Assembly (NCBI GenBank): GCA_963756605.1
Contig: CAVWOT010000034.1
Location: forward strand, 124,001-188,000
Direction of reading: 5' to 3'
DNA: 64,000 nucleotides
Origin: Bog-159 sp963756605
Lineage (GTDB): Bacteria; Acidobacteriota; Terriglobia; Bryobacterales; Bryobacteraceae
Part shown: piece after piece, positions 45,881 to 55,469 of the stretch
Layout: each line of letters begins with the position of its first letter
Position numbering within the stretch: the first letter of the stretch is position 1
Program-made: the position numbers and the translations under genes
The notes under the pieces: model-generated
The model's input: only the letters and a program-made list of their open reading frames with translations
What the model was told of the DNA's origin: nothing
Database searches by the model: none

Positions 45881-48331
45881 TTATTCATATCTCAGCGCGA
45901 CTGTGGGATCCACCCGCATGGCGCGCCGCGCCGGAATGTAAGTCGCTGTCAGCGCCACAAAAATCAAAAGGCACGCTACCGCGAGAAACGTAAGCGGATC
46001 GTACGTGCTCACACCGTAAAGCAGCTTGGCCATCAGCCGGGTCAGCGCCAGGGAAGCGGCGATACCTACTGCGACTCCAGTGAAGGCCATCTTCGTGCCA
46101 TGGCCCAGGATCAACCGCAGAACGTCATTCCGCTGCGCGCCGAGCGCTATGCGAATGCCGATCTCATGGGTACGCTGCCCGGCCAGATAGGAAAGCACAC
46201 CGTAGATTCCGACGCACGACAGAACCAGCGCGAGCGCGGAGAAGATGCCGAGCATAATCATCGAAAATCGCCGCGCGGCCAGCGAATCGGAAATGATCTT
46301 GTCCATGGTCTGGGTTTGGTAGACCACGATCTCGCCGTTGACGTTCGCGAGTGCCCGCCGAATGGCGCCCATCTCGACTTCCGGTGATCCTTTCGTCCGC
46401 ACAGCGAAGAGGCCGCCGCGCGACAGGAGCGGCACGAACTGGTCGGGAACCTGCGCGTACGCCATATAGAACTGCGCCTGGATAGGCGAGTTGGCGTCTT
46501 CAGCCAGGCCCCATTGCTTGACGTGTCCTACGATTCCCACAATTTCGGCCACCGTGTTCAGGATGGCGATGTTCACCCGCTGGCCAATAGGGTTCTGGCC
46601 CGCGAAGTAAAGCTTGGCGAACTTCTCATCGATGGCGATGACGAACCGCGAATGTTCATTATCCGCAGGCGTGAGGAATCGACCGCGCTCCAGCGAAATC
46701 CCCATGGCTTTCAAATAGTCCGGCTCGACGACGTAAAACAGCGCCGCTTTCATTTCCGAGTCAGTCGCTGGCTTGGGCTGGCCCTCAATCCAAAACGGCA
46801 CCTCGGAATCACCGGACATAGGCAGCGCGCCCGCGTTGAGCGAAGCCGCCTCCACCCCGGGAACCGCAGCTACCGTGTCCTGGAGCTGGCGCATGGACGA
46901 GCGAATGGCATCGGGCGTGGCCCCCGGGGCTGTGGGACAGGAAACCGCAAAAGTGACCACGTGGCTCGGATTAAAGCCCGGATTGATGTTCCAGAGGTTG
47001 GCCAGGCTGCGAATCATCAACCCCGCTCCGACCAGCAACACCAGCGCCATCGCCATCTCGACGACCACGAAGAGCCCTTGCAACTGGAGGCGCGCCCCGC
47101 TTGACCCGCGCCCTCCTTCTTTCAACGTTGCGTGCAGGTCTGCGCGGGAGGTCTTCAGCGCCGGCGCGAGTCCGAAGAAGACGCCCGCCAATACAGACGC
47201 GGCCAGAGTAAAGAGCAAAACGCGGGAATCGATCTGCACGGAATCTGCCCGCGGCAGGGCCTCTGGCATCAGCCTGATGGCCGCCTGCGTTCCCCAGGCC
47301 GCCAGCAGCAGGCCCAAACCGCCCCCGGCGCAGGAAAGTACCAGGCTCTCGGTGAGAAGCTGCCGAATCACGCGTCCCCGGCGCGCGCCCAGCGCCGCGC
47401 GAATTGCGAACTCGCGAATGCGCCCCGTCGAGCGCGCCAAAAGCAAATTAGCGACATTCACGCAGGCTATCAGGAGAACAAATCCCACCGCGCCCAGCAG
47501 CACCAGGAGAAACGGCCGGATGTTGCCCACCACGTCCTGTTTCAGCGCCAGGAGTGCGATGCCGCTGCCCTTGTCGGCACCCGGATATGCCTCGGCCAGA
47601 CGTTGCGCCACGGCGTCCATGTCTGACTGGGCTTGCTGCAGCGTCACGCCTGGCTTGAGTCGGCCCACCGCGTCCATGCCCATGCTGGTGCGCCTGTCGC
47701 GAAAGGTCGTGTCGTTCCACTGGCCGATGGGCACATAAACGTCGCTGTTCTGAAAATTGCCGCTTTGATAACGAAAATCCGCGGGAATGATGCCGACCAC
47801 CGTGTATCCCACTCCGTTGAGAGTCAACGTTTTCCCGATCGCGTCCGCCGAAGAACCAAATCTCCGTTTCCAGAATCCGCCGCTGATGAGCGCCACAGGC
47901 TGTGCGCCCACCTGGTCCTCCTCGGGACGCAGCAGGCGGCCCGCCACGGGGTTCACGCCGAGCACCGGGAAGAAATCCGCGGAGATCATTTCCGCTTTCA
48001 CGCGCTCGGGCTCGCCAACGCCTGTCAGGTTATAATTCTCCTCGCGAAAGGCCGCGATAGATGAGAAAGAACGCTGGCTGCGCACCCAGTCCAGAAAATT
48101 AGGATAGGAGATGGAAGAGTGCTCGAATTCTCTTGTCTTTGCATAGATGGCCATCAGGCGATCCGGCTGCCGGTATGGGAGCGGATTGAGCAGCACGCCA
48201 TTCACCACGGAAAAGAGTGCCGTATTCGCGCCGATGCCAAGCGCCAGCGTGAGAATCGCAATCGCTGCGAAGCCTGGTGATTTGGCCACCATGCGAATGC
48301 CGTAGCGAATGTCTTGCAGAAAGGTTTCCAT
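45881..48331 (-). CDS. orphan MacB/FtsX-like ABC permease (ADOP type)
   Basis: 816 residues from ATG 48331. The start METFLQDIRYGIRMVAKSPG and LALGIGANTALFSVVNGVLL is the hallmark of acidobacterial duplicated orphan permeases. Two MacB-type periplasmic domains alternate with FtsX-type membrane blocks (four helices near residues 275-430 and the last 150), ending in ARRAMRVDPTVALRYE. No ABC ATPase gene is adjacent, as usual for the group. Likely role: export or mechanotransmission with an ATPase encoded elsewhere. Confidence 0.9.
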   Translation of the reverse strand: METFLQDIRYGIRMVAKSPGFAAIAILTLALGIGANTALFSVVNGVLLNPLPYRQPDRLMAIYAKTREFEHSSISYPNFLDWVRSQRSFSSIAAFREENYNLTGVGEPERVKAEMISADFFPVLGVNPVAGRLLRPEEDQVGAQPVALISGGFWKRRFGSSADAIGKTLTLNGVGYTVVGIIPADFRYQSGNFQNSDVYVPIGQWNDTTFRDRRTSMGMDAVGRLKPGVTLQQAQSDMDAVAQRLAEAYPGADKGSGIALLALKQDVVGNIRPFLLVLLGAVGFVLLIACVNVANLLLARSTGRIREFAIRAALGARRGRVIRQLLTESLVLSCAGGGLGLLLAAWGTQAAIRLMPEALPRADSVQIDSRVLLFTLAASVLAGVFFGLAPALKTSRADLHATLKEGGRGSSGARLQLQGLFVVVEMAMALVLLVGAGLMIRSLANLWNINPGFNPSHVVTFAVSCPTAPGATPDAIRSSMRQLQDTVAAVPGVEAASLNAGALPMSGDSEVPFWIEGQPKPATDSEMKAALFYVVEPDYLKAMGISLERGRFLTPADNEHSRFVIAIDEKFAKLYFAGQNPIGQRVNIAILNTVAEIVGIVGHVKQWGLAEDANSPIQAQFYMAYAQVPDQFVPLLSRGGLFAVRTKGSPEVEMGAIRRALANVNGEIVVYQTQTMDKIISDSLAARRFSMIMLGIFSALALVLSCVGIYGVLSYLAGQRTHEIGIRIALGAQRNDVLRLILGHGTKMAFTGVAVGIAASLALTRLMAKLLYGVSTYDPLTFLAVACLLIFVALTATYIPARRAMRVDPTVALRYE

Positions 48332-48477
48332 CTCATCTCCAGAGGCGCCTTTAATTGATACGCTGCTAGCTCATACGCTGCTGGGGTTGGTAATGTTCCT
48401 CAGCAGCGAAAAGACCTTTACAAACATTTGCAGTCCGCCCTGGCGTGGTCGCGTCTAAATGATTGGAGGTTAGAAAG

Positions 48478-48846
48478 ATGCCGAAAAAGGTTGGACTTGC
48501 AACACTTGCCCTCGCCGGGATGCTGGTATTCGCCAGCCCAAAGGCTGACGCGGCCGTGCGGTTCGGGGTAGGGGTAGGAGTGGCGCCAGGGCCGGTATAT
48601 TCGTATCCGTACGCCTATCCCTATGGGTATGCGTATAATTACCCGCCCGCTTATGGTCCTTACGCTTACGGCTATCCGTACGCCGGGCCTTCTATTGGGC
48701 TTGGCTTCGGCTATGGCGGCTGGGGACGCGGCGGCTGGGGTTATCGCAGCGGCTGGGGCTATGGCGGCTGGGGTCGCGGCGGCGTTGTGGGCCACGTAGG
48801 TGGAGGTTTTCACGGCGGCGGTTTCCATGGCGGCGTACGACGGTAA
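48478..48846 (+). CDS. small secreted Gly/Tyr-rich protein
   Basis: 122 residues from ATG 48478, with GGAGG upstream. A signal peptide (GLATLALAGMLVFASPKADA) is followed by a Tyr/Pro-rich part (SYPYAYPYGYAYNYPP) and then Gly/Trp-rich repeats (GGWGRGGWGYRSGWGYGGWG) with His near the end. Such low-complexity proteins are common in Acidobacteria and may act at the cell surface. No catalytic role expected. Confidence 0.8.
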   Translation: MPKKVGLATLALAGMLVFASPKADAAVRFGVGVGVAPGPVYSYPYAYPYGYAYNYPPAYGPYAYGYPYAGPSIGLGFGYGGWGRGGWGYRSGWGYGGWGRGGVVGHVGGGFHGGGFHGGVRR

Positions 48847-48896
48847 GGCAAGCGCGCAGAGGCGCCTTCCACGCCGGTGACGGAGGCCGTTCAGAT

Positions 48897-49910
48897 TTAA
48901 CGGCTTCCGTTTGGCCGGCTGGCCAATTCCGCAGCTTTGCGATTATCTTCTGCGGCCCCTGGTTCGTCGCCCAGCCGGTGTCGCGCGATGGCGCGGTTCT
49001 GGTAGGCGTTAGTGTAATCTGGGCGCAGGCGAATGGCCTCGGAGAAGTCCGCTAGCGCGCCAGAGAAGTTCTTCTGCCGCAGATACACGTAACCGCGCGC
49101 ATTGTAAGCGACGGCTTGCCGCTCATCCAGCTCGATAGCGCGGTTAAGCGACTGCAACGCCTCCTCGAAATCGTTCCGGCCGGCCTGTTCTTTTCCAAGC
49201 CTGTAATAATATCCTGCGTCCGCGCTCGTAGGCTTAGCGGCCGGCTTTGCGGAAGGCTGTGCCGGCGGGCTGCTCATGGGTGCCGGCGCGGGCACGCGTG
49301 CAGGCGCGACTGCGGGCTCGATTGCATGGATGGCGGTGTCCGGTGGGTTGGGCTTAGCCGGCATGGGGGCCGAAGTAGCGAACTCTACTTCACAAATCTC
49401 GCCGAGCCACTTTAGAGTAGCCGTCGAGCTCGTCTTCATCGCGCGGGTGCCATCTGTTGCAGACCAGTCTGACGAAACCTTCACGTTCTCCGGATCAATG
49501 GCCTCGATGCGGTATGTTCCGCCGCCTTTTGACAATCCCCGGCCGCATTCTACGCGAACCTCCTGCCTGTTGCGGGACGCATTCACGATCGTCTGCCGGC
49601 AGCCCTGATCCTCGCCGCCAAACGTGAGTATGAACGGCTGCTGGCGTTCCTTGTCATCCAGACAGCTTCTCTTGACCGTAGTCCGCGGCCCCGCGGCCGC
49701 CCGCTCTTTGGCCTTCGTGTCGATCCGGGTGCGCTCCTCGGGCGATAGTCCGGCGAGGAGTTCGGGCGGCAGCGGCGGCGGCCCGCTGGTCCGAACCGTC
49801 AAAGTAATCTCCCAGAGCCCGGGTTTGATGTCGAGCGGCTGCATCGCATCGGCGGCCCGAGCGGGTGTTGCGGCGAAGAAGGCAAGCCCCAGCAGGAACT
49901 TTCTGATCAC
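48897..49910 (-). CDS. DUF3617 protein with C-terminal TPR repeats
   Basis: 337 residues from GTG 49910. Signal peptide, then a DUF3617 domain (PLDIKPGLWEITLTVRTSGP with the conserved GxWE), a Pro/Ala-rich linker (about 190-235), and two to three TPR motifs (YYRLGKEQAGRNDFEEALQS, AVAYNARGYVYLRQKNFSGA). The combination suggests a periplasmic scaffold. No operon partners: both neighbours are separated by small gaps with their own signals. Confidence 0.82.
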   Translation of the reverse strand: MIRKFLLGLAFFAATPARAADAMQPLDIKPGLWEITLTVRTSGPPPLPPELLAGLSPEERTRIDTKAKERAAAGPRTTVKRSCLDDKERQQPFILTFGGEDQGCRQTIVNASRNRQEVRVECGRGLSKGGGTYRIEAIDPENVKVSSDWSATDGTRAMKTSSTATLKWLGEICEVEFATSAPMPAKPNPPDTAIHAIEPAVAPARVPAPAPMSSPPAQPSAKPAAKPTSADAGYYYRLGKEQAGRNDFEEALQSLNRAIELDERQAVAYNARGYVYLRQKNFSGALADFSEAIRLRPDYTNAYQNRAIARHRLGDEPGAAEDNRKAAELASRPNGSR

Positions 49911-49925
49911 GTCAATGGTCTCACA

Positions 49926-51446
49926 TTATTGAAGCTGCGGGTCGCGCGGAAACTTCCAATATGGCAGGCGCACATCGCGGATCAATAACTGATCGGCGCG
50001 GATGGAGTCCGCCGCGAGGTAACCCTGGGCGCCGCCGGAAGTGACGTAGTCGTCCTGATCGACGCCGTCGCCGGACACGCCCAAACCGCCCACCATCACT
50101 CCATTCTGGTATAACGGCGCCGATCCGGGGAAGAACACAATCCCGGATTGATTCAGGTTGGCCGGCTGATGTCCTTGCGTGCAGGCATTGATAGGGTTGC
50201 CAATGGCATCGGTCGCGGAATCAAAAGTATAGAGCCCATAAAACGGCCCCGGCGGCGTGTTGCTGATGCCGGAAGGGAAAAAAGGCTGCGCGCCAAAGCC
50301 GACGGTCCGGTTGGTGACGGCGGTGCCCACCGGGACACCCGGCAGGTCGCTGGTCACCAGATTCGGTCCCGAGAAATAGACTACGTTGCGCGCCTTGGTG
50401 GCGGCCACATCGATGGAGAAGATGGTGGAATCGTGCATGCGGTAGAGGCCCAGGATGGTGCCATCCAGGTCCGCCACGCTGATCGCCATTTCAGCATTAG
50501 TGGGGTAAAAGCGGATAGCGGCGCGTGTCAGAGAAGCGGTAGCTTCCGCGTTCATAATGATGTTGCCTACGTCGGTCGCGCTTAGCATGCTGCCGGCATT
50601 CGGTCCCACCAGCCAACCTTCCGGCTCCGGCATGCCCGAGTATGGTCCCACCTCGTAGGCGCCGGGGCTGGGTCCCGGTGTGACTCCCGTAGGAGGCTGC
50701 TGCGCCAGAAAAGGCAAGAGAAAACCGTTCAGATAGATGCCGCCGGGCGCGGGCAGAGGATTCACAAAGAAACCAGTTTGTTGGGTGGACACCGTGGCGG
50801 CGTACTCGGCCACGTCGTTATTCGTAAAGCCCGCCACCCCGATGCCGCCGATGACTTCTTCGCCGCCGCGAAAAATCGGCAGACCACCGGGCACAGTCCC
50901 AATGCCGTGCGAATAACCAGTGCAAGTCGCATTCGTGGGACGTGGTATTTGCTGATTGGGCAAGTACGATCCGCTCAAATAGCATCCGCGGTTCGTATTC
51001 GCGATCCCGTACAGAGCGCCGGATGGCTGGTTCGGAATGCCCGGCGGAAAATTGGGTGCGCTGATATAAGCCACCGTGCGCGACGAGAGCGGCGTACCCA
51101 TACTGCTGAAGAAGGCGCCCGCGCGCGCCAACGACAAGGCCGTTTCGACGATCGCGCTGCTCGACTGGCTGCCGCGGAAGACGCCCAGCACGCGGCCACC
51201 GCGGTCCACCACCACTACCGCGATCGCGGGATTGGCCGCCGCCGCCACCGCGCTCGAAACCAGCTTTCCCACTTCGGCCGCGGTAAGTTGATTCGGATCG
51301 GATGGCGGATTGTTGGATAATACCGGGCAATCCGCGAGGCGCGTGGAGCGGGGTCTGATCGGATCCGGGCCGAAGTGCAGATGCCATCCCACCTGGGCCG
51401 GCGCGAACGCGGGCGTCATGGCTAGAAGCAATGTAAGTGATTTCAT
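49926..51446 (-). CDS. secreted protein with two GlcG/HbpS-like domains
   Basis: 506 residues from ATG 51446, opening a signal peptide (SLTLLLAMTPAFAPA). Two copies of the GlcG/HbpS fold are visible: LTAAEVGKLVSSAVAAAANP to GGIGVAGFTNNDVAEYA, and LSATDVGNIIMNAEATASLT to GGLGVSGDGVDQDDYV. Family members bind haem or small cofactors. Several Cys residues sit in the loops. Internal duplication; function unknown. Confidence 0.8.
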   Translation of the reverse strand: MKSLTLLLAMTPAFAPAQVGWHLHFGPDPIRPRSTRLADCPVLSNNPPSDPNQLTAAEVGKLVSSAVAAAANPAIAVVVVDRGGRVLGVFRGSQSSSAIVETALSLARAGAFFSSMGTPLSSRTVAYISAPNFPPGIPNQPSGALYGIANTNRGCYLSGSYLPNQQIPRPTNATCTGYSHGIGTVPGGLPIFRGGEEVIGGIGVAGFTNNDVAEYAATVSTQQTGFFVNPLPAPGGIYLNGFLLPFLAQQPPTGVTPGPSPGAYEVGPYSGMPEPEGWLVGPNAGSMLSATDVGNIIMNAEATASLTRAAIRFYPTNAEMAISVADLDGTILGLYRMHDSTIFSIDVAATKARNVVYFSGPNLVTSDLPGVPVGTAVTNRTVGFGAQPFFPSGISNTPPGPFYGLYTFDSATDAIGNPINACTQGHQPANLNQSGIVFFPGSAPLYQNGVMVGGLGVSGDGVDQDDYVTSGGAQGYLAADSIRADQLLIRDVRLPYWKFPRDPQLQ

Positions 51447-51591
51447 CGCGCTGACTCCTTGCCGCACCTCCGGTGAAGCATCCATTTAGCAAATCATACT
51501 AGATCGGTCTGCAATGTCAACCGCGGGCGCCTCCGTTCCCCGCCCCAACCGAACCTCCGCCCACCTCTACCCGGTGCTCTACAATAAGAAC

Positions 51592-52584
51592 GTGGGAACT
51601 GAAGCGGCGCTCGAAGTGGCCGTCGAACGCCTGGCGCGCGTTCGAGCCGAAATCGCCAAAATCATCGTCGGCCAGGAGGACGTCGTGGAAGGCGTCCTCA
51701 TCTGCTTGCTGGCCTCCGGACACGTGCTGCTCGAAGGCGTGCCCGGCCTCGGAAAAACCACTCTGCTGCGCACCCTGGCGCGCGCCCTGCAATTGAAGTA
51801 CTCACGCATACAGTTCACCCCGGACCTGATGCCCGCCGACATCGTGGGCAGCATGATCATCGAAACCCGCGACCACGGCGCCAAATTCCTGCAGTTTCAG
51901 CCCGGGCCGATCTTCGCCAACCTGGTGTTGGCCGACGAAATCAATCGCGCCACACCCAAGACCCAATCCGCCCTGCTCGAAGCCATGCAGGAGCGCACTG
52001 TCACCAGCGGTACCACCACCCACGAACTGGAACGTCCCTTTCTGGTCATGGCCACGCAGAACCCCATCGAGATGGAGGGCACTTACCCGCTCCCCGAAGC
52101 CCAGCTAGACCGCTTCCTCATGAAGATTCTGGTCACTTATCCCACCCGCGCGGAGTTAAACCGAATCGTGGAGCGCACCATTCAAAGCGAAGAAGCGCAA
52201 GTGTCCGCGGTCCTCGACCGCGACGCCATCATGGAAGTGCGCGCCGTATGCCGCGAGGTTTTGGTCGCCCCGCACGTACAGGAGTACGCCATTCAACTGG
52301 TCATGGCCACCCAGCCGGAACAGCGCGAGGCGCACGAATCGGCCCGCAAATATGTCCGCTACGGAAGCTCTCCCCGCGGCGCACAGGCTCTGGTCGAGTG
52401 CGGCCGCGTGCTGGCTCTCATGCGCGGCCGCTATCATCTCGCCATCGATGACGTGCAGCACGTGGCCCGCGCCGTTCTCCGCCACCGCATTATCCTCAAC
52501 TTCGACGCGCACGCCGACGGTCAAACGCCGGAGACTATTTTGAACGCGATCATCGAGGAAACCAGCGCGCACGCCGCCGCGTAA
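51592..52584 (+). CDS. MoxR-family AAA+ ATPase
   Basis: 330 residues from GTG 51592, 6 nt after TACAAT (51580-51585); the ATG at 51514 would add an uncharged tail across that box. AAA+ motifs: Walker A EGVPGLGKTT (about 48), Walker B LADEINRATPKTQSALLEAM, sensor 1 VMATQNP and the arginine-finger region EAQLDRFLMK. MoxR ATPases act as chaperones with vWA-domain partners. It heads a four-gene operon with DUF58, BatA-type and vWA proteins, 15 nt before the next. Confidence 0.92.
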   Translation: MGTEAALEVAVERLARVRAEIAKIIVGQEDVVEGVLICLLASGHVLLEGVPGLGKTTLLRTLARALQLKYSRIQFTPDLMPADIVGSMIIETRDHGAKFLQFQPGPIFANLVLADEINRATPKTQSALLEAMQERTVTSGTTTHELERPFLVMATQNPIEMEGTYPLPEAQLDRFLMKILVTYPTRAELNRIVERTIQSEEAQVSAVLDRDAIMEVRAVCREVLVAPHVQEYAIQLVMATQPEQREAHESARKYVRYGSSPRGAQALVECGRVLALMRGRYHLAIDDVQHVARAVLRHRIILNFDAHADGQTPETILNAIIEETSAHAAA

Positions 52585-52599
52585 GCAGCCTATCAGGCC

Positions 52600-53478
52600 A
52601 TGGATGCCGCGCCCATTCTCGACCGCGAGTTTCTGGAGAAACTGGAACGCCTGGCCCTGCGCTGGCAAAAGTCCTTCCCCGGCCTCGTCGGCGGGCACAA
52701 TCCGTCGCGCTTCTCCGGCGCCGGCCAGGAATTTCTGGACCATCGCAGTTTTCATCACGGCGACGATCTGCGCGCCGTTAACTGGCGCGCCTACCTGCGC
52801 CTAGAAAAACTCTTCCTGAAAATGTTTCAGGTCGAGCCGCGCGTGCCGGTGCGCCTGCTCATCGATACCAGCTCTTCCATGCAGACCGGCGGCAAATTCG
52901 ATTACGCCCGGCGCCTCGCCGGTGCGCTCTGCTACGTCGGCATGGTGCGCCTGGATGGCATCGAACTGCACTCATTCTCGAACAAACTCGGGCGCCGGCA
53001 TCTATGCACCGGCGGCCGCCATCGCTTCGGTCCGGTGCTCGATTCGCTCACGGCCCTCGAACCCGGCGGCCAGACCGATTTTTTCACCGTGTTGCGCGAG
53101 TTCATCACGCGATACGGGCAGCGCGGCCTGGTGATCGTCATCTCCGATTTCCTGGACGATCAGGGCTGCGAAAGAGGGCTGCAATTCCTCGCGGATTTCG
53201 GCCACGAACTGATGCTGTTGCAAATCTGGTCCGAAGAGGATCGCACTCCGCCCTGGGATGGCGAACTGGATTTGGAGGATGCCGAAACCGGAGCGCACCT
53301 GAAAGTCCAATTCGACGAAACAGCCCGCGCCCGGTATACCGAATCGTTCGACGAAAACGCCGCCGCCATCCAAAAACTAGCGTTGCGCAACGGAGGCCGC
53401 TACGCCGGAGTCTCCACCGCGCAACCCGTAGAAGAAGTCATCTTCGGCCCGCTGGTGAGAGCGCAAGGAGTAGCCTGA
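52600..53478 (+). CDS. DUF58 (vWA-like) protein of the MoxR operon
   Basis: 292 residues from ATG 52600. The DUF58 signature DHRSFHHGDDLRAVNWRAYL is at about 47-66, followed by a degenerate vWA core (LLIDTSSSM with the DxSxS metal site, and VIVISDFLDDQGC). The partner protein of MoxR in most bacteria, thought to receive its ATP-driven remodelling. Cytoplasmic or membrane-associated. Confidence 0.92.
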   Translation: MDAAPILDREFLEKLERLALRWQKSFPGLVGGHNPSRFSGAGQEFLDHRSFHHGDDLRAVNWRAYLRLEKLFLKMFQVEPRVPVRLLIDTSSSMQTGGKFDYARRLAGALCYVGMVRLDGIELHSFSNKLGRRHLCTGGRHRFGPVLDSLTALEPGGQTDFFTVLREFITRYGQRGLVIVISDFLDDQGCERGLQFLADFGHELMLLQIWSEEDRTPPWDGELDLEDAETGAHLKVQFDETARARYTESFDENAAAIQKLALRNGGRYAGVSTAQPVEEVIFGPLVRAQGVA

Positions 53479-53490
53479 TGCGCGATGCCC

Positions 53491-53534
53491 CAGCACCCAG
53501 CACCCAGCACCCAGCACCCGCGGCCGAAGGCCGC
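53491..53534. repeat. (CAGCACC)x4 tandem repeat and short hairpin
   Basis: Four perfect copies of the heptamer CAGCACC (53491-53518) are followed by GCGGCC-GAA-GGCCGC (53520-53534). They fill most of the gap between two operon genes. The heptamer is not a multiple of three and lies outside coding sequence; copy number could vary between strains. Confidence 0.7.
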
Positions 53535-53554
53535 GCACCCACCACCCACTGCCT

Positions 53555-55465
53555 ATGCATCTGCTGAATCTCACCCTCCCGCAGTTGCTCGCCCTGTTCG
53601 GCTCCGTCTCCGCGGTGATGCTGGCGCTGTACCTCCTCGACCGCTCCCGCCGCCGCCAGGTTGTCTCCACTTTGCGCTTTTGGCAATCGGCCGAACAGCC
53701 TACCGTAGTCGCGCGCCGCCGCCGCATCCAACAGCCGCTCTCGTTGCTGCTGCAACTGGCCAGTATCGCGCTGCTGCTGCTGGCCATCGCGCAGTTGCGC
53801 CTCGGCGCACCCGCCACCGCACCGCGCGACCACGTGCTCATCCTGGACACCTCCGCCTGGATGGCCGCCCGCACCTCCAACCGCACATTAATGAGCCTCG
53901 CCCGCGACCGCGCACGCGCCTATGTGCGTGCCGTCCCCGCGCGCGACCGCATCATGCTGGTGCGCGCCGATGCTCTCACCACGCCCGCCACGGCTTTCGA
54001 ACCCGACCGCAAGAAGCTCGCACAGGCCATCGCCGAATCCCAGCCGGGCGCCACCGCGCTGAATCTTGATCAGGCCCTGGCCTTCGCCCGCCAGATCCAA
54101 AACCAAAGCGGCCGGCGCGCCGGAGAAGTGGTCTTCGTCGGCACCGACAAGCTTGCCGAACGCGAACCGGGCAAGCTGGGCCTCCGCAATCTGCGCTTTC
54201 TAAGCGTGCCCGATGCCGTCGAAAATTGCGGGCTGCGGCGCATCGGCGCGCGCCGGTCCGCCTCTGATTCCGACGTATGGGAGATCTACGCGTCGCTACG
54301 CAACTACGGCGCGGCGCCGCGCACCGTCACCCTCGCGCTCACCTTCGGCCCGTCTGCGGGCGGTCCCGGCACCCTGCCCGCCGGCTCCCAGCGCATCACC
54401 CTCGCGCCGGGCGCCAGCCGCGAAACCAGCTTCCAGTTCCGCAGCCGCGCCGCCGGATTTCTGCAGGTGCAACTGCTCCCCCACGACGCGTTCCCCGCCG
54501 ATGACGTCGCGGTAATCCAACTGCCCGCCCAGCCGGCGCTGCGCGTGACGGTTTATTCCGCCGAACCCGAACTGCTGCGGCCGGTCCTGGCTGCCAGCCC
54601 GCAAGTAATCGCAATCTTCCGCGCGCCTTCCGAATACACCGCCCAAAGTTCGGCCCAGCTCGTCATCCTCGATCGTTTTCATCCCCCCACTCCCCCGCCC
54701 TCGGATGCCATCTGGATCGATCCGCCGTCCGGCGGTTCCCCCATACCGATGCGCGCGCGCGTGTCCGACGCGCCCCTGACCGGATGGCTAGCCGATCACT
54801 CGCTCGGCGCCGGCCTGCGCGTCAAGGATCTGCGCCTGGAATCCGCTTCGGTTTTCGAAGCGGCGCCCGATGATCTGAAAATCGCCGAAGTAGCCGAAGG
54901 CCCCGTCATCGTGGCACGTCCCGGCAAACCCAAAACTGTCGTGTTGGGCTTTCATCCGGCGCTTTCGGCCATGCGCTACGAACTGGCCACACCCCTGCTC
55001 TACGCCAACCTGCTGCGCTGGATGGCGCCCGAGATTTTCCGCCGCTGGGAATTGACCGCCGGCAGCGTAGGCACCGTGAAAGTCTCACTCGATTCCGATG
55101 TGCCGCCGTCCGGTGTGCGCGTGCTCGGTGACGATGGCAACCCCGTGCCCTTCACGCTGCACAGTGGTTCGCTCGAATTCTTCAGCGGTACACCCGGCGC
55201 CGTGCGCGTGCTGGCCGGCGATCGCGAATACGTCTATTCGCTCACGCTGCCTCAGCTCTGGGAATCCAAGTGGGATGTACCTCCCGAAACGCACCACGGC
55301 ATTCCGCGCTTCGCCGCGCCGCTCGCGGAATCCACCGACCTCTGGCAGTGGCTGGCCTTGGCCGGCGGTGCGTTACTACTCGCCGAGTGGATCCTGTACG
55401 GCCGTCTTCGCCGTCGTGCGGCGCGCGTAACCCGGCGTCCCGCCGCCATGCGGAAGGCTTCGTGA
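53555..55465 (+). CDS. BatA-type aerotolerance protein with vWA domain
   Basis: 636 residues from ATG 53555. The N-terminal BatA domain starts LNLTLPQLLALFGSVSAVML with a first membrane helix, a second near 67-85, a vWA-like domain (DHVLILDTSAWMAA, with Trp where DxSxS has its third residue) and a long beta-rich periplasmic-type section, closing with a third membrane helix (WLALAGGALLLAEWILYG). Third gene of the MoxR operon; overlap of role with Bat proteins is by similarity. Confidence 0.85.
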   Translation: MHLLNLTLPQLLALFGSVSAVMLALYLLDRSRRRQVVSTLRFWQSAEQPTVVARRRRIQQPLSLLLQLASIALLLLAIAQLRLGAPATAPRDHVLILDTSAWMAARTSNRTLMSLARDRARAYVRAVPARDRIMLVRADALTTPATAFEPDRKKLAQAIAESQPGATALNLDQALAFARQIQNQSGRRAGEVVFVGTDKLAEREPGKLGLRNLRFLSVPDAVENCGLRRIGARRSASDSDVWEIYASLRNYGAAPRTVTLALTFGPSAGGPGTLPAGSQRITLAPGASRETSFQFRSRAAGFLQVQLLPHDAFPADDVAVIQLPAQPALRVTVYSAEPELLRPVLAASPQVIAIFRAPSEYTAQSSAQLVILDRFHPPTPPPSDAIWIDPPSGGSPIPMRARVSDAPLTGWLADHSLGAGLRVKDLRLESASVFEAAPDDLKIAEVAEGPVIVARPGKPKTVVLGFHPALSAMRYELATPLLYANLLRWMAPEIFRRWELTAGSVGTVKVSLDSDVPPSGVRVLGDDGNPVPFTLHSGSLEFFSGTPGAVRVLAGDREYVYSLTLPQLWESKWDVPPETHHGIPRFAAPLAESTDLWQWLALAGGALLLAEWILYGRLRRRAARVTRRPAAMRKAS

Positions 55466-55469
55466 CCGT

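Noticed and set aside
51514..51591. ATG start for the MoxR gene at 51514
   Set aside because: The added 26 residues cross a TACAAT box and are not part of the AAA+ domain; GTG 51592 fits the promoter pattern.
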